Assembly (NCBI GenBank): GCA_015664885.1
Contig: DQPL01000098.1
Coordinates: 62,001-126,000, forward strand
Length of the DNA stretch: 64,000 bases
Origin: Gemmatimonadota bacterium
GTDB lineage: Bacteria; Gemmatimonadota; Gemmatimonadetes; Longimicrobiales; Gaopeijiaceae
Reading direction: 5' to 3'
The stretch's first letter is position 1. The number at the start of each line of letters is the position of its first letter. Under the pieces are notes generated by a model, which had not been told where the DNA came from, searched no databases, and worked only from the letters and a program-made list of their open reading frames with translations. Shown one piece after another: positions 18,428-28,678 of this stretch. A program made the translations under genes and the position numbers.

Positions 18428-20293
18428 TTAGCCGATGGGCACGAGCGTGCCGTTGTCGATGTAGACGAGCTTGGTGAGGCGCACTACTCGCCCGCCTACG
18501 ACGGAGAATATGCCGGTCGCGCCTTCGACATCGCGCAGGGCTTCGAAAGCTTCGCGGACCTGCGCTGAGGATCTGGGTCTGCCCCGTAGCGCCTCCAACA
18601 GAAGCAATGCGGCGTCGTGCCCAAGCGCGGGCACCGGGCTCACGAGGCTCCGCTGAAAGTGGCGCTCGTAGGCATCCTGAAAAGCCAAGCTGCCAGGCGA
18701 GCCGAGCTCGAGGCCAACGGCGGCTGTCGCGACGACCCCTGTCGTGTGGCGTGAGTCGAGTTCCTCTAGGACCCGCGGGTCCGTCCACGCGGAAGTGCAG
18801 AGAATGTCGATCGCCAGCGTGTCGAGGGCGTAGTGCGCGACCTGAGGCGCGACGAACTCCACGTCCTCGCTCGGAATCGGCAGGAAGAGCGCGACGGGCT
18901 CGAGTAACTCCGCATGCAGCGTGTCGTCCTCGGACAGCCGCAACGCCGCGATTTCATCTCGTCGCAAAGCGTTGCGCGCTCCAATGATCTGCTCTTCGAA
19001 GAATGTCGCACCGACCGCGTAAGCGAATCGCCCTACCACGGGAATGTCCAGGCTCTGCATGGCGAGCTCGAAGGCGTCCGCTTCTTCGACCGACTCCGGA
19101 GCCTGCGAGTGTACGATAGAGACGCGCAGGTATCCTTGATCGGCCGCGTATTGCGCGACTGATGCGGCGGCCTGTGGATCGGGTCCCTCGAGGGAGTAGA
19201 CACCCTCGCCGCCGCGGGACGCGCTGCGTGCCGTCGGCGAAACGAGCGGGAGTCCCCGGTCACGTGCCTGGCCCGCGGCCTCCAGCGCGGCGTCCTCCAG
19301 AAACCCGATCACACCCCAGACCGACTCCTCCTCGAGCTCAGCCACGAGTGACGCCGTGCGCGCGGGGTCCGCCTCGTCGTCGCGCGCGGTAATCGTCACG
19401 TCGAAGCGGTCGCCCAAGACCTCGGCGGCGGCCACCTCGATGCCCTCTGCCACGAGAGCGGCGTAGTCCGCCAGCGCGGGCGGGCCGCCGATCGGTAGCA
19501 CGGTCGCGATTCTCAGGGTGGTCATCCGCTCGCGGCCTTCGGGAAGTTGCCCCCGCAGCAGGCCACGCGCGAGCGCCTGGTCGAGTCCCGTTGCACCGGA
19601 GTCGAGGGCCAGTTGTGCCAGTTGGCTCGCCGTGCGCTCATCACCAGCCTCGAGTGCGGCCACGCCAGCACGCACGTCCAGTACCCAAGACAGGGCCGCG
19701 TCCGATGGTGTGTTCGCGCGGGCCGCTTCCAGCTCTTCGGGTTCGAGCATGTCTGCGGCGCCCCGAGCCAGCACCATCGCCCGAGCAAGATCGCTCGCCG
19801 GCGCCCCCGCTGGGATTCGCATGAGACGATCCACGCGAACCGCCGCGTCGTCGGTGAATGCCTCCGCTTGCAGTAGTCGAACTGATGCGATGCGTGGGTC
19901 GTCGGCAGGCAGGAGCTCCAGGTAGCGTTGCGACGCCGTATCGGCGGCGGTCGCGTCGCCGGCGTCCCCAGCGGCTCGAGCGTTCAGCAGCAGTGCGCGC
20001 GCCGAGACGGCCGCCGCCGGGTACTCGCTCACGATTTCGGCAGTGAACTCGCGCGCCTCGACTAGGCGACCTGCCCGGAACGCTTCTTCGGCACGGGCGA
20101 AGAGCTGTGCTGCGCGTGCCTCCGCTCCAGCGGAGATGGGCCGCAGCTCGAGGATCGGGTCCGAAGGGCCCAGGTCGGGTGGCGGAGCGCTCGGCGGCGG
20201 CCCGGCTACCGTACAGGCGCCGAGCATCAGCGCCAACACGACGTAGCGCCCGCACACGAAGCGCATCCGGGCGCTACGGCCGTATCCCCTCAT
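18428..20293 (-). CDS. lipoprotein with TPR-like region and periplasmic-binding (Peripla_BP) domain
   Basis: A 621-residue predicted lipoprotein: LALMLGAC is a lipobox with the cysteine near residue 27, followed by a proline-rich linker. Residues ~55-240 are alanine-rich helical repeats (TPR-like). From ~250 the sequence resembles a leucine/branched-chain amino-acid receptor fold ([58 protein letters not shown]). This two-part layout recalls LpoA-type activators of penicillin-binding proteins, which is inference. The start at 20293 has an AGGGG run 7 nt ahead. It lies 10 bp after rpsA. Confidence 0.7.
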   Translation of the reverse strand: MRGYGRSARMRFVCGRYVVLALMLGACTVAGPPPSAPPPDLGPSDPILELRPISAGAEARAAQLFARAEEAFRAGRLVEAREFTAEIVSEYPAAAVSARALLLNARAAGDAGDATAADTASQRYLELLPADDPRIASVRLLQAEAFTDDAAVRVDRLMRIPAGAPASDLARAMVLARGAADMLEPEELEAARANTPSDAALSWVLDVRAGVAALEAGDERTASQLAQLALDSGATGLDQALARGLLRGQLPEGRERMTTLRIATVLPIGGPPALADYAALVAEGIEVAAAEVLGDRFDVTITARDDEADPARTASLVAELEEESVWGVIGFLEDAALEAAGQARDRGLPLVSPTARSASRGGEGVYSLEGPDPQAAASVAQYAADQGYLRVSIVHSQAPESVEEADAFELAMQSLDIPVVGRFAYAVGATFFEEQIIGARNALRRDEIAALRLSEDDTLHAELLEPVALFLPIPSEDVEFVAPQVAHYALDTLAIDILCTSAWTDPRVLEELDSRHTTGVVATAAVGLELGSPGSLAFQDAYERHFQRSLVSPVPALGHDAALLLLEALRGRPRSSAQVREAFEALRDVEGATGIFSVVGGRVVRLTKLVYIDNGTLVPIG

Positions 20294-20303
20294 CGCATGG
20301 CCC

Positions 20304-22523
20304 CTACTTCTCCTCGTCCGCTTCAGCCTCCTCAGCTTCGGCTTCAGGCGCTTCTTCGGCTTCAGCCTCCTCGGCTTCGGCTTCAGGCGCTTCTTCGGCT
20401 TCAGCTTCGGGCGCTTCCTCGGCCTCCGCTTCAGGTGCTTCTTCAGCTTCGGCTTCAGGCGCTTCTTCAGCCTCGGATTCAGGCGACTCCTCAGCGCCCC
20501 CAGCGGCTACTGCTTCCGCCTCGGCGTCTGCTGCTGCCGGGGGCGGGGACGCCGGAGCTTCGGTGTCAGCTCCATCATCGGCGTCGCCCGATGGGGGGGC
20601 TGTCGGCCGATGGACCGAGCGCCCGTCTTCATCATCCGGGCCACCCTCGGCCTCGGCCTTCGCAGCAACCTCGGCCTCGGCAGCGGCCCGCGCCGCCTCG
20701 ATTTCCTCCTGAGGCTTCCGGTCCGGCGTGTCCGTCACTTCCAGTACGATGCGACGGTTCGCGGTGTCGGACTCGCTGACTCGTAGGCTGACCTCGTCGC
20801 TGGGGCCGTAGTACTCCTCCAGCTTCTCTGGATCATCGACGCCACTTTGGGACACGGGCACAAAGCCTTCGACGTCGTCGCCCAAGTCGACGACCACGCC
20901 CTTCTCCTGAACTCGAACCACGTGGCCGTCGAGCTCCACGCCCGGTGCGAGCCGCTCGGAGATCTGCGGCCACGGGTCGTCCGTGAGCTGCTTCACGCCT
21001 AACGAGATGCGCTTGTTCTCCGCATCCACGTCCAGCACCAATACGTCGATCTCCTGGCCCTTCTGCACCACTTCGGACGGGTGCTCGATGCGCTTGGTCC
21101 AGCTCATGTCGGAAACGTGGACCAGTCCGTCGATGCCCGCCTCGATCTCCACGAAGGCACCGAACGAGGTCAGGTTGCGGACCGTACCGGCCAGCTTCGT
21201 ACCTGTCGCGTACTTCACCGGCAGCGCGAGCCACGGATCTTCCTCGATCTGCTTCATACCTAGCGAGATCTTCTCGTCGTTCGGGTCGACCTTGAGCACG
21301 ACGACCTCGATCTCTTCAGCGATCGAGACGACTTTCGAGGGATGCCTGACGTTGCGCGTCCACGACATCTCCGAGATGTGCACCAACCCTTCGACGCCCT
21401 TCTCCAACTCGATGAACGCGCCGTAGTTGGTGATCGACACGACCTTGCCGCGAACGCGCGAGCCGACCGGGTACTTCTTGTCGATGTCGGTCCACGGATA
21501 CGGCAGAAGTTGCTTGAGTCCCAGCGAGATGCGTTCGCGGTTCCAATCGATGTCGAGGACCTTGACGTCGATCGCTGCACCGATGTCGACCATCTCGGAC
21601 GGATGCCCGACGCGGCCCCAGGACATGTCGGTGATGTGGAGCAGGCCGTCGAGTCCGCCCAGGTCGATGAACGCACCGAAGTCGGTGATGTTCTTGACCT
21701 GGCCTTCGCGCACCTGCCCGACCAGGAGCTCCCTGACCAGCGTCTCGCGTTTTGTCTGGCGCTCGGCCTCGAGAATCACGCGGCGCGACACGACGATGTT
21801 CCGCCGGCGCTTGTTGAGCTTGATGATCTTGAACTTGTAGACCTCGCCAATGAGGTCCTCGATGTTCGGCACCCGCCGTAGCGCGATCTGCGAACCCGGT
21901 AGGAACGCGTCCACGCCCATGAGGTCGACGGTTACACCACCTTTGATCTTGCGCACCAACGTACCCTTGACCGGACGATCTGCGTCGTGGGCCTCGCGGA
22001 TCTTCTCCCAGACTCGCAGGAAGTCGGCCTTCTTCTTGGACAGCACGACGACCCCGTCGTCGTCCTCCAGGCTCTCGAGCAGCACTTCGACCTCGGAGCC
22101 GACTTCGGGCGCCTCCTTGAACTCGTCGAGTGCAACCGAGCCCTCGCTCTTGAAGCCGAACTCGAGAATGGCTGTGGCGTCGGTGAGACTGAGGACCCGC
22201 GCTTTGACGATCTCGCCCTCGCGAAACTCCTGAAAGTCGGAGCTGAACTGCGACAGCAGCGACTCGAACTCAGCTTTCGAGGTCGAGAGCGGCTCTTCGC
22301 CGAATGGATCGTAAATGAGCTCGGGAGAGATGCCTTCCGGCGCGTCGGCAACCGCGACGGCGGTGGCCGCCTGTTCAGCCGCCTGCTCGGCGGCCTCTTC
22401 GGCGGCTACCTCTTCTGCGGAGAGCGTGGTGACTTCACCCGTAAGGGCATCGACGATGATTTCCTCGCCTTCAGCGAGATCGCGCTCTTCGGGGTTGGGG
22501 TCTTGCGAATCGGTCATGATCAT
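20304..22523 (-). CDS. rpsA: 30S ribosomal protein S1 with long acidic repeat tail
   Basis: A 739-residue S1, which delivers mRNA to the 30S subunit. After an acidic N-terminal extension (~1-90) there are six S1 OB-folds; signatures such as GAFIDLGGLDGLLHITDMSW, GAFIELEKGVEGLVHISEMSW and GAFVEIEAGIDGLVHVSDMSW mark repeats 3-5. Residues ~600-739 are a disordered tail ending in tandem EEAPEAEAEE units, longer than in most S1 proteins. ATG at 22517 (MTDSQD) is an alternative start two codons in. A perfect hairpin sits 10 nt ahead of the start and no strong Shine-Dalgarno is seen. Confidence 0.95.
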   Translation of the reverse strand: MIMTDSQDPNPEERDLAEGEEIIVDALTGEVTTLSAEEVAAEEAAEQAAEQAATAVAVADAPEGISPELIYDPFGEEPLSTSKAEFESLLSQFSSDFQEFREGEIVKARVLSLTDATAILEFGFKSEGSVALDEFKEAPEVGSEVEVLLESLEDDDGVVVLSKKKADFLRVWEKIREAHDADRPVKGTLVRKIKGGVTVDLMGVDAFLPGSQIALRRVPNIEDLIGEVYKFKIIKLNKRRRNIVVSRRVILEAERQTKRETLVRELLVGQVREGQVKNITDFGAFIDLGGLDGLLHITDMSWGRVGHPSEMVDIGAAIDVKVLDIDWNRERISLGLKQLLPYPWTDIDKKYPVGSRVRGKVVSITNYGAFIELEKGVEGLVHISEMSWTRNVRHPSKVVSIAEEIEVVVLKVDPNDEKISLGMKQIEEDPWLALPVKYATGTKLAGTVRNLTSFGAFVEIEAGIDGLVHVSDMSWTKRIEHPSEVVQKGQEIDVLVLDVDAENKRISLGVKQLTDDPWPQISERLAPGVELDGHVVRVQEKGVVVDLGDDVEGFVPVSQSGVDDPEKLEEYYGPSDEVSLRVSESDTANRRIVLEVTDTPDRKPQEEIEAARAAAEAEVAAKAEAEGGPDDEDGRSVHRPTAPPSGDADDGADTEAPASPPPAAADAEAEAVAAGGAEESPESEAEEAPEAEAEEAPEAEAEEAPEAEAEEAPEAEAEEAEAEEAPEAEAEEAEADEEK
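20318..20499. repeat. tandem coding repeats for the EEAPEAEAEE tail of S1
   Basis: Imperfect 15- and 30-bp units of the form CTTCAGGCGCTTCTTCGG repeat head to tail, encoding E/A/P-rich decapeptides at the S1 C-terminus. Codon-level drift between copies suggests an established but slippage-prone tract. Confidence 0.85.
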
Positions 22524-22533
22524 CTACTCGCTT

Positions 22534-22553
22534 CTCGCACAGGAGGGTGCGAG
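22534..22553 (-). promoter_or_regulatory. hairpin in the rpsA 5' leader
   Basis: A perfect 7-bp inverted repeat (CTCGCAC / GTGCGAG) with a 6-nt loop lies 10 nt upstream of the rpsA start codon. In the mRNA the loop reads CCUCCU, the anti-Shine-Dalgarno sequence. E. coli rpsA is translated from a structured leader without a good SD and is repressed by S1 itself, so a translational control element is plausible here; that is inference. Confidence 0.5.
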
Positions 22554-22631
22554 GCATTTGCCGGTGCTCGGGGGACGAACCCGGGTTGAAGTGGAAAAAG
22601 ACTCGGAATAGCCTGAAAAGCTATGCAGGGC

Positions 22632-23336
22632 TTAGGAAATCGTCAACCGGCGCACCAGAGTGACGACGGCGGCGACCTGGTCCTGGAAGTCGAGCCGGGT
22701 GGTATCGATCTCGTGGGCGTCGTCGGCCTTGCGCAGGGGCGAGATATCTCGCTCCGAGTCCCGGCGGTCCCGGTCGGTGATGGTCTCGATCTGAAGGGCG
22801 AGATCGGCCTCGCCGCCCGTGGGCGCGCCTTCCTGTAATAGGCGCCGCCGTGCGCGCTCAGCCACGTCCGCGACCAGGTACACCTTCACCTCTGCGTGTG
22901 GAAAGACGACGGTCCCCATGTCACGGCCGTCGGCTACCAAACGGCCCGAAGCTCCCGCGCGCCGCTGAAGGTCGAGCAGGCAGCCACGCACCGCTGGCAG
23001 ACGGGCCAAATGCGAGACGTGATCCGTGACTTCCTCGGTCCTCAACTCCGAGTCGACGACCCTACTGCCGACCCAAACCGAAAAGGCTTCGTCGGTCGGA
23101 CGCATGTCGACGTCCAAAGCCCGAAGGAATTCTTCAGAGACATCGGGCCAGCGGTCGGTGGCGATGCCTTCCTGCAGCAGCGCGAGCGTGAGCGCCCGGT
23201 AGAGCGCACCAGAATCCAAATGGCGATAGCCCAGCACGCGAGCGACCGCCTTGGCCGTGCTCGACTTTCCAGATCCGGCCGGTCCGTCGACCGTGACGAT
23301 GGGCCCCTCTGATGGTCGATGCTCACCAACGGTCAT
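22632..23336 (-). CDS. cmk: cytidylate kinase
   Basis: A 234-residue (d)CMP kinase. VDGPAGSGKSSTAKAVARVLGYRHLDSGALYRALT contains the P-loop and the DSG/YR substrate motif; LVADGRDMGTVVFPHAEVKVYL and RRDSERDISPLRKADDAHEIDT complete the family signature. It overlaps aroA by 4 bp and precedes rpsA by 108 bp; cmk-rpsA is a very common gene order, often with aroA. Confidence 0.96.
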   Translation of the reverse strand: MTVGEHRPSEGPIVTVDGPAGSGKSSTAKAVARVLGYRHLDSGALYRALTLALLQEGIATDRWPDVSEEFLRALDVDMRPTDEAFSVWVGSRVVDSELRTEEVTDHVSHLARLPAVRGCLLDLQRRAGASGRLVADGRDMGTVVFPHAEVKVYLVADVAERARRRLLQEGAPTGGEADLALQIETITDRDRRDSERDISPLRKADDAHEIDTTRLDFQDQVAAVVTLVRRLTIS

Positions 23337-24625
23337 GCGTGAGATCCCGCGCCCAATTCGCGCAGTAATTCCCAGAAGCCGGGAAAGCTCACGCCCGAGG
23401 CGTGGGGGTCGTCGACTTCGATGTCATTGCCGGGCGCGGCTCCCAGGACACCGAACGCCATGGCAATGCGGTGATCGTCGAAGGCTTCGACCCTGCCCTT
23501 CAGTGGGCGATCGGAGCCGAGCACGATAAGGCCGTCTTCGTGCTCCTCCACATCCACGCCGAGCACGCGAAGGTTGCGAACCACCGCATCGATTCGATCG
23601 CTCTCCTTCGCGCGCAGTTCCTGCGCCCCGCGGATGCTCGTCTCACCCTGGGCGCGGGCTCCGAGCACGGCGACCAAGGGTAGCTCGTCGATCATGCGCG
23701 GTACTTCCGCGGCGCCGACATGCGTCCCCGTCAGCGACGACAGGCTGGCCGACACCGTGCCCTTGGCTTCAAGGTTCTCGTCGTCGGCATCGGTCTCGAC
23801 CGTGATCTCCGCGCCCATGCGCTCGAGCACGTCCAAGAACGCCGTGCGCGTCGGATTCAGGCCCACGCCGACGATGTCGAGCGAAGCGGCTGTACCCCCG
23901 AGCACGGCTGATGCCAACAGAAAGGCCGCCGAACTGACGTCCCCTGGCACGCGAAAGTCGAGCTCGGAGATTCGGTTGGGCGGATTGTGCATCTCCACAC
24001 GCCATCCATCCGCCACAGCCCGGCTCTCCGTCGATACACCTACTTGTCGGAAGATCCGCTCCGTGTGATCTCGCGACTGCTCGGGCTCGGTGATCAGCGC
24101 TGACGCGCCCCCAGTGAGTCCTGCCAACAAGATGGAAGACTTCACCTGTGCGCTCGCGACCGGTGTCGACCAATCGATCTCCTGTAGAGGTCGCTTGCCG
24201 CGCAGCCGGATTGGCAGCAGCCCGTCTTCGGCCAGAAAGTCGAAACGCGCTCCCATGGCGCTCAGTGGCTCAGTTACTCGACGCATGGGCCGGGAGCGCA
24301 GGGACTCGTCGCCGGTAATGGTTGTTTCGACCGCGCTTCCCGACAAGACGCCCAGCAGCAGCCTCGCCCCCGTTCCGCTGTTGCCGAGATCGAGCTGCGA
24401 GCCCGGACTGCGCAGACCCCCAAGACCCACGCCCTGCACCGTGATTTCGCTCCCGTCCGAGGGAATTTGGGGGATCCCCGCGCCCAGCGCACGCAGCGCA
24501 TTGGCCGTGGATTCCGCGTCGCCTCCAAACAGGAGACCGCTGATGCGACTCTCTCCCTCCGCGAGCGCGGACAGGATCAGGGCACGCTGCGTGAGCGACT
24601 TGTCGCCCGGCACATGGACCCTCAC
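23333..24625 (-). CDS. aroA: 3-phosphoshikimate 1-carboxyvinyltransferase (EPSP synthase)
   Basis: A 430-residue EPSP synthase, joining PEP to shikimate 3-phosphate. VPGDKSLTQRALILSALAEGES (N-terminal lysine region), LGNSGTGARLLLGVL and the RAKESDRIDAVVRNLRVLGV segment with the KESDR catalytic loop are all present. It overlaps tyrA upstream and cmk downstream by 4 bp each. Confidence 0.96.
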   Translation of the reverse strand: MRVHVPGDKSLTQRALILSALAEGESRISGLLFGGDAESTANALRALGAGIPQIPSDGSEITVQGVGLGGLRSPGSQLDLGNSGTGARLLLGVLSGSAVETTITGDESLRSRPMRRVTEPLSAMGARFDFLAEDGLLPIRLRGKRPLQEIDWSTPVASAQVKSSILLAGLTGGASALITEPEQSRDHTERIFRQVGVSTESRAVADGWRVEMHNPPNRISELDFRVPGDVSSAAFLLASAVLGGTAASLDIVGVGLNPTRTAFLDVLERMGAEITVETDADDENLEAKGTVSASLSSLTGTHVGAAEVPRMIDELPLVAVLGARAQGETSIRGAQELRAKESDRIDAVVRNLRVLGVDVEEHEDGLIVLGSDRPLKGRVEAFDDHRIAMAFGVLGAAPGNDIEVDDPHASGVSFPGFWELLRELGAGSHA

Positions 24626-25470
24626 GCGTCACTCCAGCTTCGGGTTCTATTCATCAAGGCCACGATCGCCTCGACGTCCCCGCGCTCGAGCTCGTCAGCC
24701 GCATTCTGAAGGGTCTCGGCCGTGTTTCGCAGCGCTCTAACGAGATCCGGATGGGCGTCCTCGAACAAGCCCGCCCACATCTCCGGGTTGCTGGCCGCGA
24801 GCCGCGTCATGTCGCGTCCGCCAGGGCCGAGGTCACCCGGGACGATGCCCTCGTCGTCGAGTGCGGCGGCGAGGCCGTTCGCGGCTAGCTGAGGTAGGTG
24901 GCTCACCAGCGACATGAGGCGATCGTGGGCCTGCGCCGAAGTCCGCACGGGCCTCGCGCCCATAGAACGCCACAGCGCCTCCACCTTCTCGCTATGAGCA
25001 CCAGCGTCGGGCTCGGCGACGATCCAGACGATCGCACCCTCGAAGAGGTCTGGTCGGGATGCGGGAAAACCCGACGCCTCGCTCCCGGCCATGGGGTGCG
25101 CGCCAACGAATCGACTGGCTACTCCGGCTTTCGCTGCGGCGCGTGCGACGGGCGCCTTCAGTCCCGAGATGTCCATGATGGTCGCGTCTCGGGCCAACGT
25201 GTCGGCAGCGATGTCTGCGATCAAGCGACACGCAGCCTGCAGCGGCGTCGCGATGGCCACCAGATCGGCCTCCTGCAGGGCTTCTTTCAAGTCCTCCGGC
25301 GCGGCCATCACCGCCCCGGCGTATAGAGCAGCACGACGTTCGTCGGCGTCGTGGGACCACCCTCGCACTTCGGGAGCAGCGGCGGTCCCCGTGAGCGCCC
25401 GGGCGAACGACCCACCCATCACCCCGAGACCTACTACCGCGACCCGCTGAAACGGGGCGGCCTCAGACAT
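24622..25470 (-). CDS. tyrA: prephenate/arogenate dehydrogenase
   Basis: A 282-residue NAD(P)-dependent dehydrogenase of the TyrA family, converting prephenate to 4-hydroxyphenylpyruvate (or arogenate to tyrosine). [17 protein letters not shown] is the Rossmann motif; [15 protein letters not shown] contains the catalytic histidine region; [20 protein letters not shown] is typical. Start ATG 25470 ([10 protein letters not shown]) is used; the 35 extra N-terminal residues in the ORF track lie inside rnz. No ACT domain follows, so feedback control would have to be in the catalytic domain. Confidence 0.93.
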   Translation of the reverse strand: MSEAAPFQRVAVVGLGVMGGSFARALTGTAAAPEVRGWSHDADERRAALYAGAVMAAPEDLKEALQEADLVAIATPLQAACRLIADIAADTLARDATIMDISGLKAPVARAAAKAGVASRFVGAHPMAGSEASGFPASRPDLFEGAIVWIVAEPDAGAHSEKVEALWRSMGARPVRTSAQAHDRLMSLVSHLPQLAANGLAAALDDEGIVPGDLGPGGRDMTRLAASNPEMWAGLFEDAHPDLVRALRNTAETLQNAADELERGDVEAIVALMNRTRSWSDA

Positions 25471-26389
25471 CTTCGGGCTCACCGCGGTGGCACACCTCGA
25501 ACGAGAGACCGTCGTATGCGACCTTGGAGGCCGGAAACACATCACGGGCCTCGTCTCGCAGGGGTGTCGGGTCATCGGAGTATCGCGCCGACAGGTGCGT
25601 GAGGAAGAGTTGGAGCACGTCGGCCTCTCTAGCTACGCCGGCCGCTTCAGCCGCGGTGCTGTGCTGCGTGTCGATCGCGCGCTCCTTCTCCTCTTCTGCG
25701 AACGTCGCTTCATGGATGAGCACGTCGGCCCCCTTCGCCCGCTCGACGGTGCTTGCCGCGGGGCGGGTATCCCCCGTGTAGACGACGGTTCGTCCCGGGC
25801 GCGGCTTGCCCACCAGCTCGGCGGCGCGGATCAGGCGGCCGTCCACCTCGACATCCTCGCCGTGGTGGAGTCGCCCGAAGAGCGGGCCTTCGGGCACACC
25901 GAGCTCGTGCACCCGATCCACGTCGAAGCGTCCCAGGCGGTCCTTCTCGACCAGCGCCCATCCAACTGCCGAGCGGCCATGTTCGACTGCGAAAGCCTCG
26001 ATGCGGTACTCGCCACCGTCGAAGCCCTCGCCGGACTGCACCTCGATGACGTCGACCGGGAATGGAATACGGTCCACGCCGAGGCTGACAGTCTTGCGAA
26101 GCCAGTCGCTCGATCCGCGAGGTCCATAGAGCGCGATGCCTTCGGTACGTCCCTGCAAAGCCATGGTACGCAGCAGGCCGGTGATGCCGAGAAAGTGGTC
26201 CGCGTGCACATGCGTGACGAAGATTGCTTGCACGGCGAAACCCGTCCCGTAGCGCATCATCTGTCGCTGCGTGCCCTCGCCACAGTCGAAGAGGAACTGG
26301 TCCCCTTCCCTCTGAATCGCGATCGCACTGACGTTGCGACCTACGGTGGGACGGGCTGCCGCCGTACCCAGGAACGTGATGCGAATCAT
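25463..26389 (-). CDS. rnz: ribonuclease Z (tRNase Z)
   Basis: A 308-residue metallo-beta-lactamase-fold endonuclease that trims tRNA 3' ends. [34 protein letters not shown] (HxHxDH zinc motif, ~residues 59-78), [10 protein letters not shown] and [11 protein letters not shown] mark the family. It overlaps tyrA by 8 bp and is 13 bp after the TonB-receptor gene. Confidence 0.94.
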   Translation of the reverse strand: MIRITFLGTAAARPTVGRNVSAIAIQREGDQFLFDCGEGTQRQMMRYGTGFAVQAIFVTHVHADHFLGITGLLRTMALQGRTEGIALYGPRGSSDWLRKTVSLGVDRIPFPVDVIEVQSGEGFDGGEYRIEAFAVEHGRSAVGWALVEKDRLGRFDVDRVHELGVPEGPLFGRLHHGEDVEVDGRLIRAAELVGKPRPGRTVVYTGDTRPAASTVERAKGADVLIHEATFAEEEKERAIDTQHSTAAEAAGVAREADVLQLFLTHLSARYSDDPTPLRDEARDVFPASKVAYDGLSFEVCHRGEPEDV

Positions 26390-26402
26390 GGCTAGCCAGT
26401 TG

Positions 26403-28481
26403 CTACCAGACGCGGAACTGGAATTGGAGCGTGCGCCCCGGTTGGGGGAGCCCGCACTGATCGTAGACAGTAGCGTCGGTGGCGTTGCGCAGGGAAGCGG
26501 AAGCGTCGAGCCGTGAAAGGCCGCCGCTACTACCCAGTCGGAAGATCCTTCGCAGCGAGAAGTCCACGGAGCCGCTGGCCCCCAGCGGTTGCAGGCCGCC
26601 TAGCTCGGGGTTCTCACAGCTTTGGCCGCCCACGAAGCGGAAGTTGCCTGAGGCCCGAAATCCGGCGCCGAGCGCGCTCTCCAGGCCGAGTTTCCCGGTA
26701 ACCGAGGGCTCGTATTCGAGCTCGACCTCGCTACCGTCGAAGTCCATGCCCTTAACATTCTGGAGGGTGACATCGCTCGAGAGCGTCGCAACGCCCAGGG
26801 TTCCAACCGCGAGCAGCTCGATTCCCGCGCTTCGTACCCTGTCGCGGTTGATTCGTCGGAAGCGGCGCATGCCGTCGGCGGAGGTCACCGAGGTGCGCAC
26901 AATCCCGCCGTTTAACCGCTGGTAGAATCCCACCACCTGGAACTCGATGTCTCCCGTTCTCTGCAGCGTGAAGCCCCCCTCGGCGCCCACGAGCGTCTCC
27001 GGGACGAGGTCGGGATTCGGTTCGAAACGTCCCAGCGCCCCCGAATACAGTTCGCGCAACGAGGGGAATCGTGCGCGCCGACTAACGCCACCATGCACCA
27101 AGAGCCCTTCGCTTACGAGCGAGCTCATTCCGAGCCGGAACCCGTACTGGGTCAGGCGCCCCAAGGGCGCCTTGTCTCCGCTCTCGGGCGTGTCTGCTCC
27201 GTCGACCACCGTGCCCAGAGAAAGGCGCGTACGCCCCGAGCCGCCGAGTCTCCATTCGGACTCCGCCGCGAGCGACCACAAGCGCTGTCGATAGCTGTTC
27301 GCACCGCCGGGGGTCAGGATCTCATCGTGAGAGACGTCCGCGTAGGTTGCAGCGGCCCTGATATCTCCTCGGTCTCCGGCGGTGTGATCGCCTTCGAGGC
27401 GCAGGCTGATTGTGCGGTCATCGGCCTCTTCGCGGCCAACTACTCGGGAGAACAGTTCCGAGTCGTACTGGTCGATACGGGTCGATCCCAGGTCGACTCC
27501 GATGCTCGCCTCCACGTCCCCGCGACCACCGCCGCCGGTCTCACGCATGCCGGTCCCGATCGAGAAGGCCGTGAAGAGTCGAGTCTGCTCGGGATACCGC
27601 CATAGTCGCGGGTCGTCCTGATGCGCCTCGGGCTGCACGCCGCGCTCGACGTCGAGCGCCGACGTGACCAGGGAAGCCCAGGCGCCTCCATCCGCCAGAT
27701 ATCGGGCCGCGAAGAAGCCATCGATTCGCCGGGAGTCACTGTTGAGGCGCAGGTTGTCCGAGCCGGTCAGGAATTTCGACCGCAGGTTCGCCTCGTTCTG
27801 GGCTCCACCGGGGATGGTGATGCCAGGTCGGTCCTCGAAGCCGGCACCGACCCGTACCAGCCACTGGCTGAAGTCACGCTCGAGCAAACGCGACGCGTTC
27901 ACCGAAACGTTGGTTCCCCCGGTCTCGTCGAGCGACATCCCCAGCGTCAACGGTGTAACGCTCTCGAGTCGACCCGGCACGCGTGCGATGTCGACTTCGA
28001 TGATGCCACCGAGCGTGTTGGGGCCGTACAGCACAGAGGACAGACCGCGAATGAGGCGCACGCCCTGTGCGGCGGTCAGCGGGATGATCGACATGTCGGT
28101 CCGGTGGTCCCACCCGATGGTGAGTGGCACGCCATCGAGGAAGACGCCGATCTGCCGCTCGTCGGAACCGCGGATGGCGGGCTGCGCTTCGCCGCGACTG
28201 TTCCGCCTGACCACCACCAGCGGCATCGCGCGCATAACCTCTTCCATCGAGGGCGCGGGAGTCGAGCCGAGCGAATCGAGGCGGACCTCCACAGCGCTGG
28301 AGCCGCCGGTCGTCAGGGCGGGTCGCGCCAGACTGATCGTGATGCCGCGCAATGCGTGCAGGTCGTACTGGCGCGCCACTCGGCTCGAGTCGACGCGCAC
28401 AGTGTCGCGTGCCTGAGCCGCCAGCGTCGCCGGCGCGGCTAGGCACAGAAGAGGGAGAATCGGACGAACGAGTCGCCGCAT
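26403..28481 (-). CDS. TonB-dependent outer-membrane receptor
   Basis: A 692-residue receptor. A signal peptide ([24 protein letters not shown]) precedes a TonB-box-like region and a plug domain ([42 protein letters not shown] ... [17 protein letters not shown]), then a 22-strand barrel ending in QFQFRVW, the aromatic C-terminal signal for outer-membrane assembly. Start ATG 28481 is chosen for the signal peptide; the 50 extra residues in the track lack family character. The ligand (iron chelate, vitamin or glycan) is not evident, and no transporter genes adjoin it. Confidence 0.88.
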   Translation of the reverse strand: MRRLVRPILPLLCLAAPATLAAQARDTVRVDSSRVARQYDLHALRGITISLARPALTTGGSSAVEVRLDSLGSTPAPSMEEVMRAMPLVVVRRNSRGEAQPAIRGSDERQIGVFLDGVPLTIGWDHRTDMSIIPLTAAQGVRLIRGLSSVLYGPNTLGGIIEVDIARVPGRLESVTPLTLGMSLDETGGTNVSVNASRLLERDFSQWLVRVGAGFEDRPGITIPGGAQNEANLRSKFLTGSDNLRLNSDSRRIDGFFAARYLADGGAWASLVTSALDVERGVQPEAHQDDPRLWRYPEQTRLFTAFSIGTGMRETGGGGRGDVEASIGVDLGSTRIDQYDSELFSRVVGREEADDRTISLRLEGDHTAGDRGDIRAAATYADVSHDEILTPGGANSYRQRLWSLAAESEWRLGGSGRTRLSLGTVVDGADTPESGDKAPLGRLTQYGFRLGMSSLVSEGLLVHGGVSRRARFPSLRELYSGALGRFEPNPDLVPETLVGAEGGFTLQRTGDIEFQVVGFYQRLNGGIVRTSVTSADGMRRFRRINRDRVRSAGIELLAVGTLGVATLSSDVTLQNVKGMDFDGSEVELEYEPSVTGKLGLESALGAGFRASGNFRFVGGQSCENPELGGLQPLGASGSVDFSLRRIFRLGSSGGLSRLDASASLRNATDATVYDQCGLPQPGRTLQFQFRVW

Positions 28482-28678
28482 GAAGTTCCTGTACTTGGTT
28501 GTCGTTGTGGGTCGCCCTCGTCTAGGACGTATACCCCGGATTGTTCCGACGGGCTCTGCTCGTGGGAGCCGCATGACGGGACACGGAAAGTAATGCGTTC
28601 GTTGAGCTTCGGCCGTGGACAGCGTGCCCACGGAGGGGTATCCTGACCTAGTCTTGATCGACCCCGAGGGAGGATCCG
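28482..28678. other. 197-bp divergent intergenic region
   Basis: It lies between the TonB-receptor and aminotransferase starts and must contain both promoters. A GAGGGAGG run immediately before 28679 is the aminotransferase ribosome-binding site. I see no clear operator. Confidence 0.5.
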
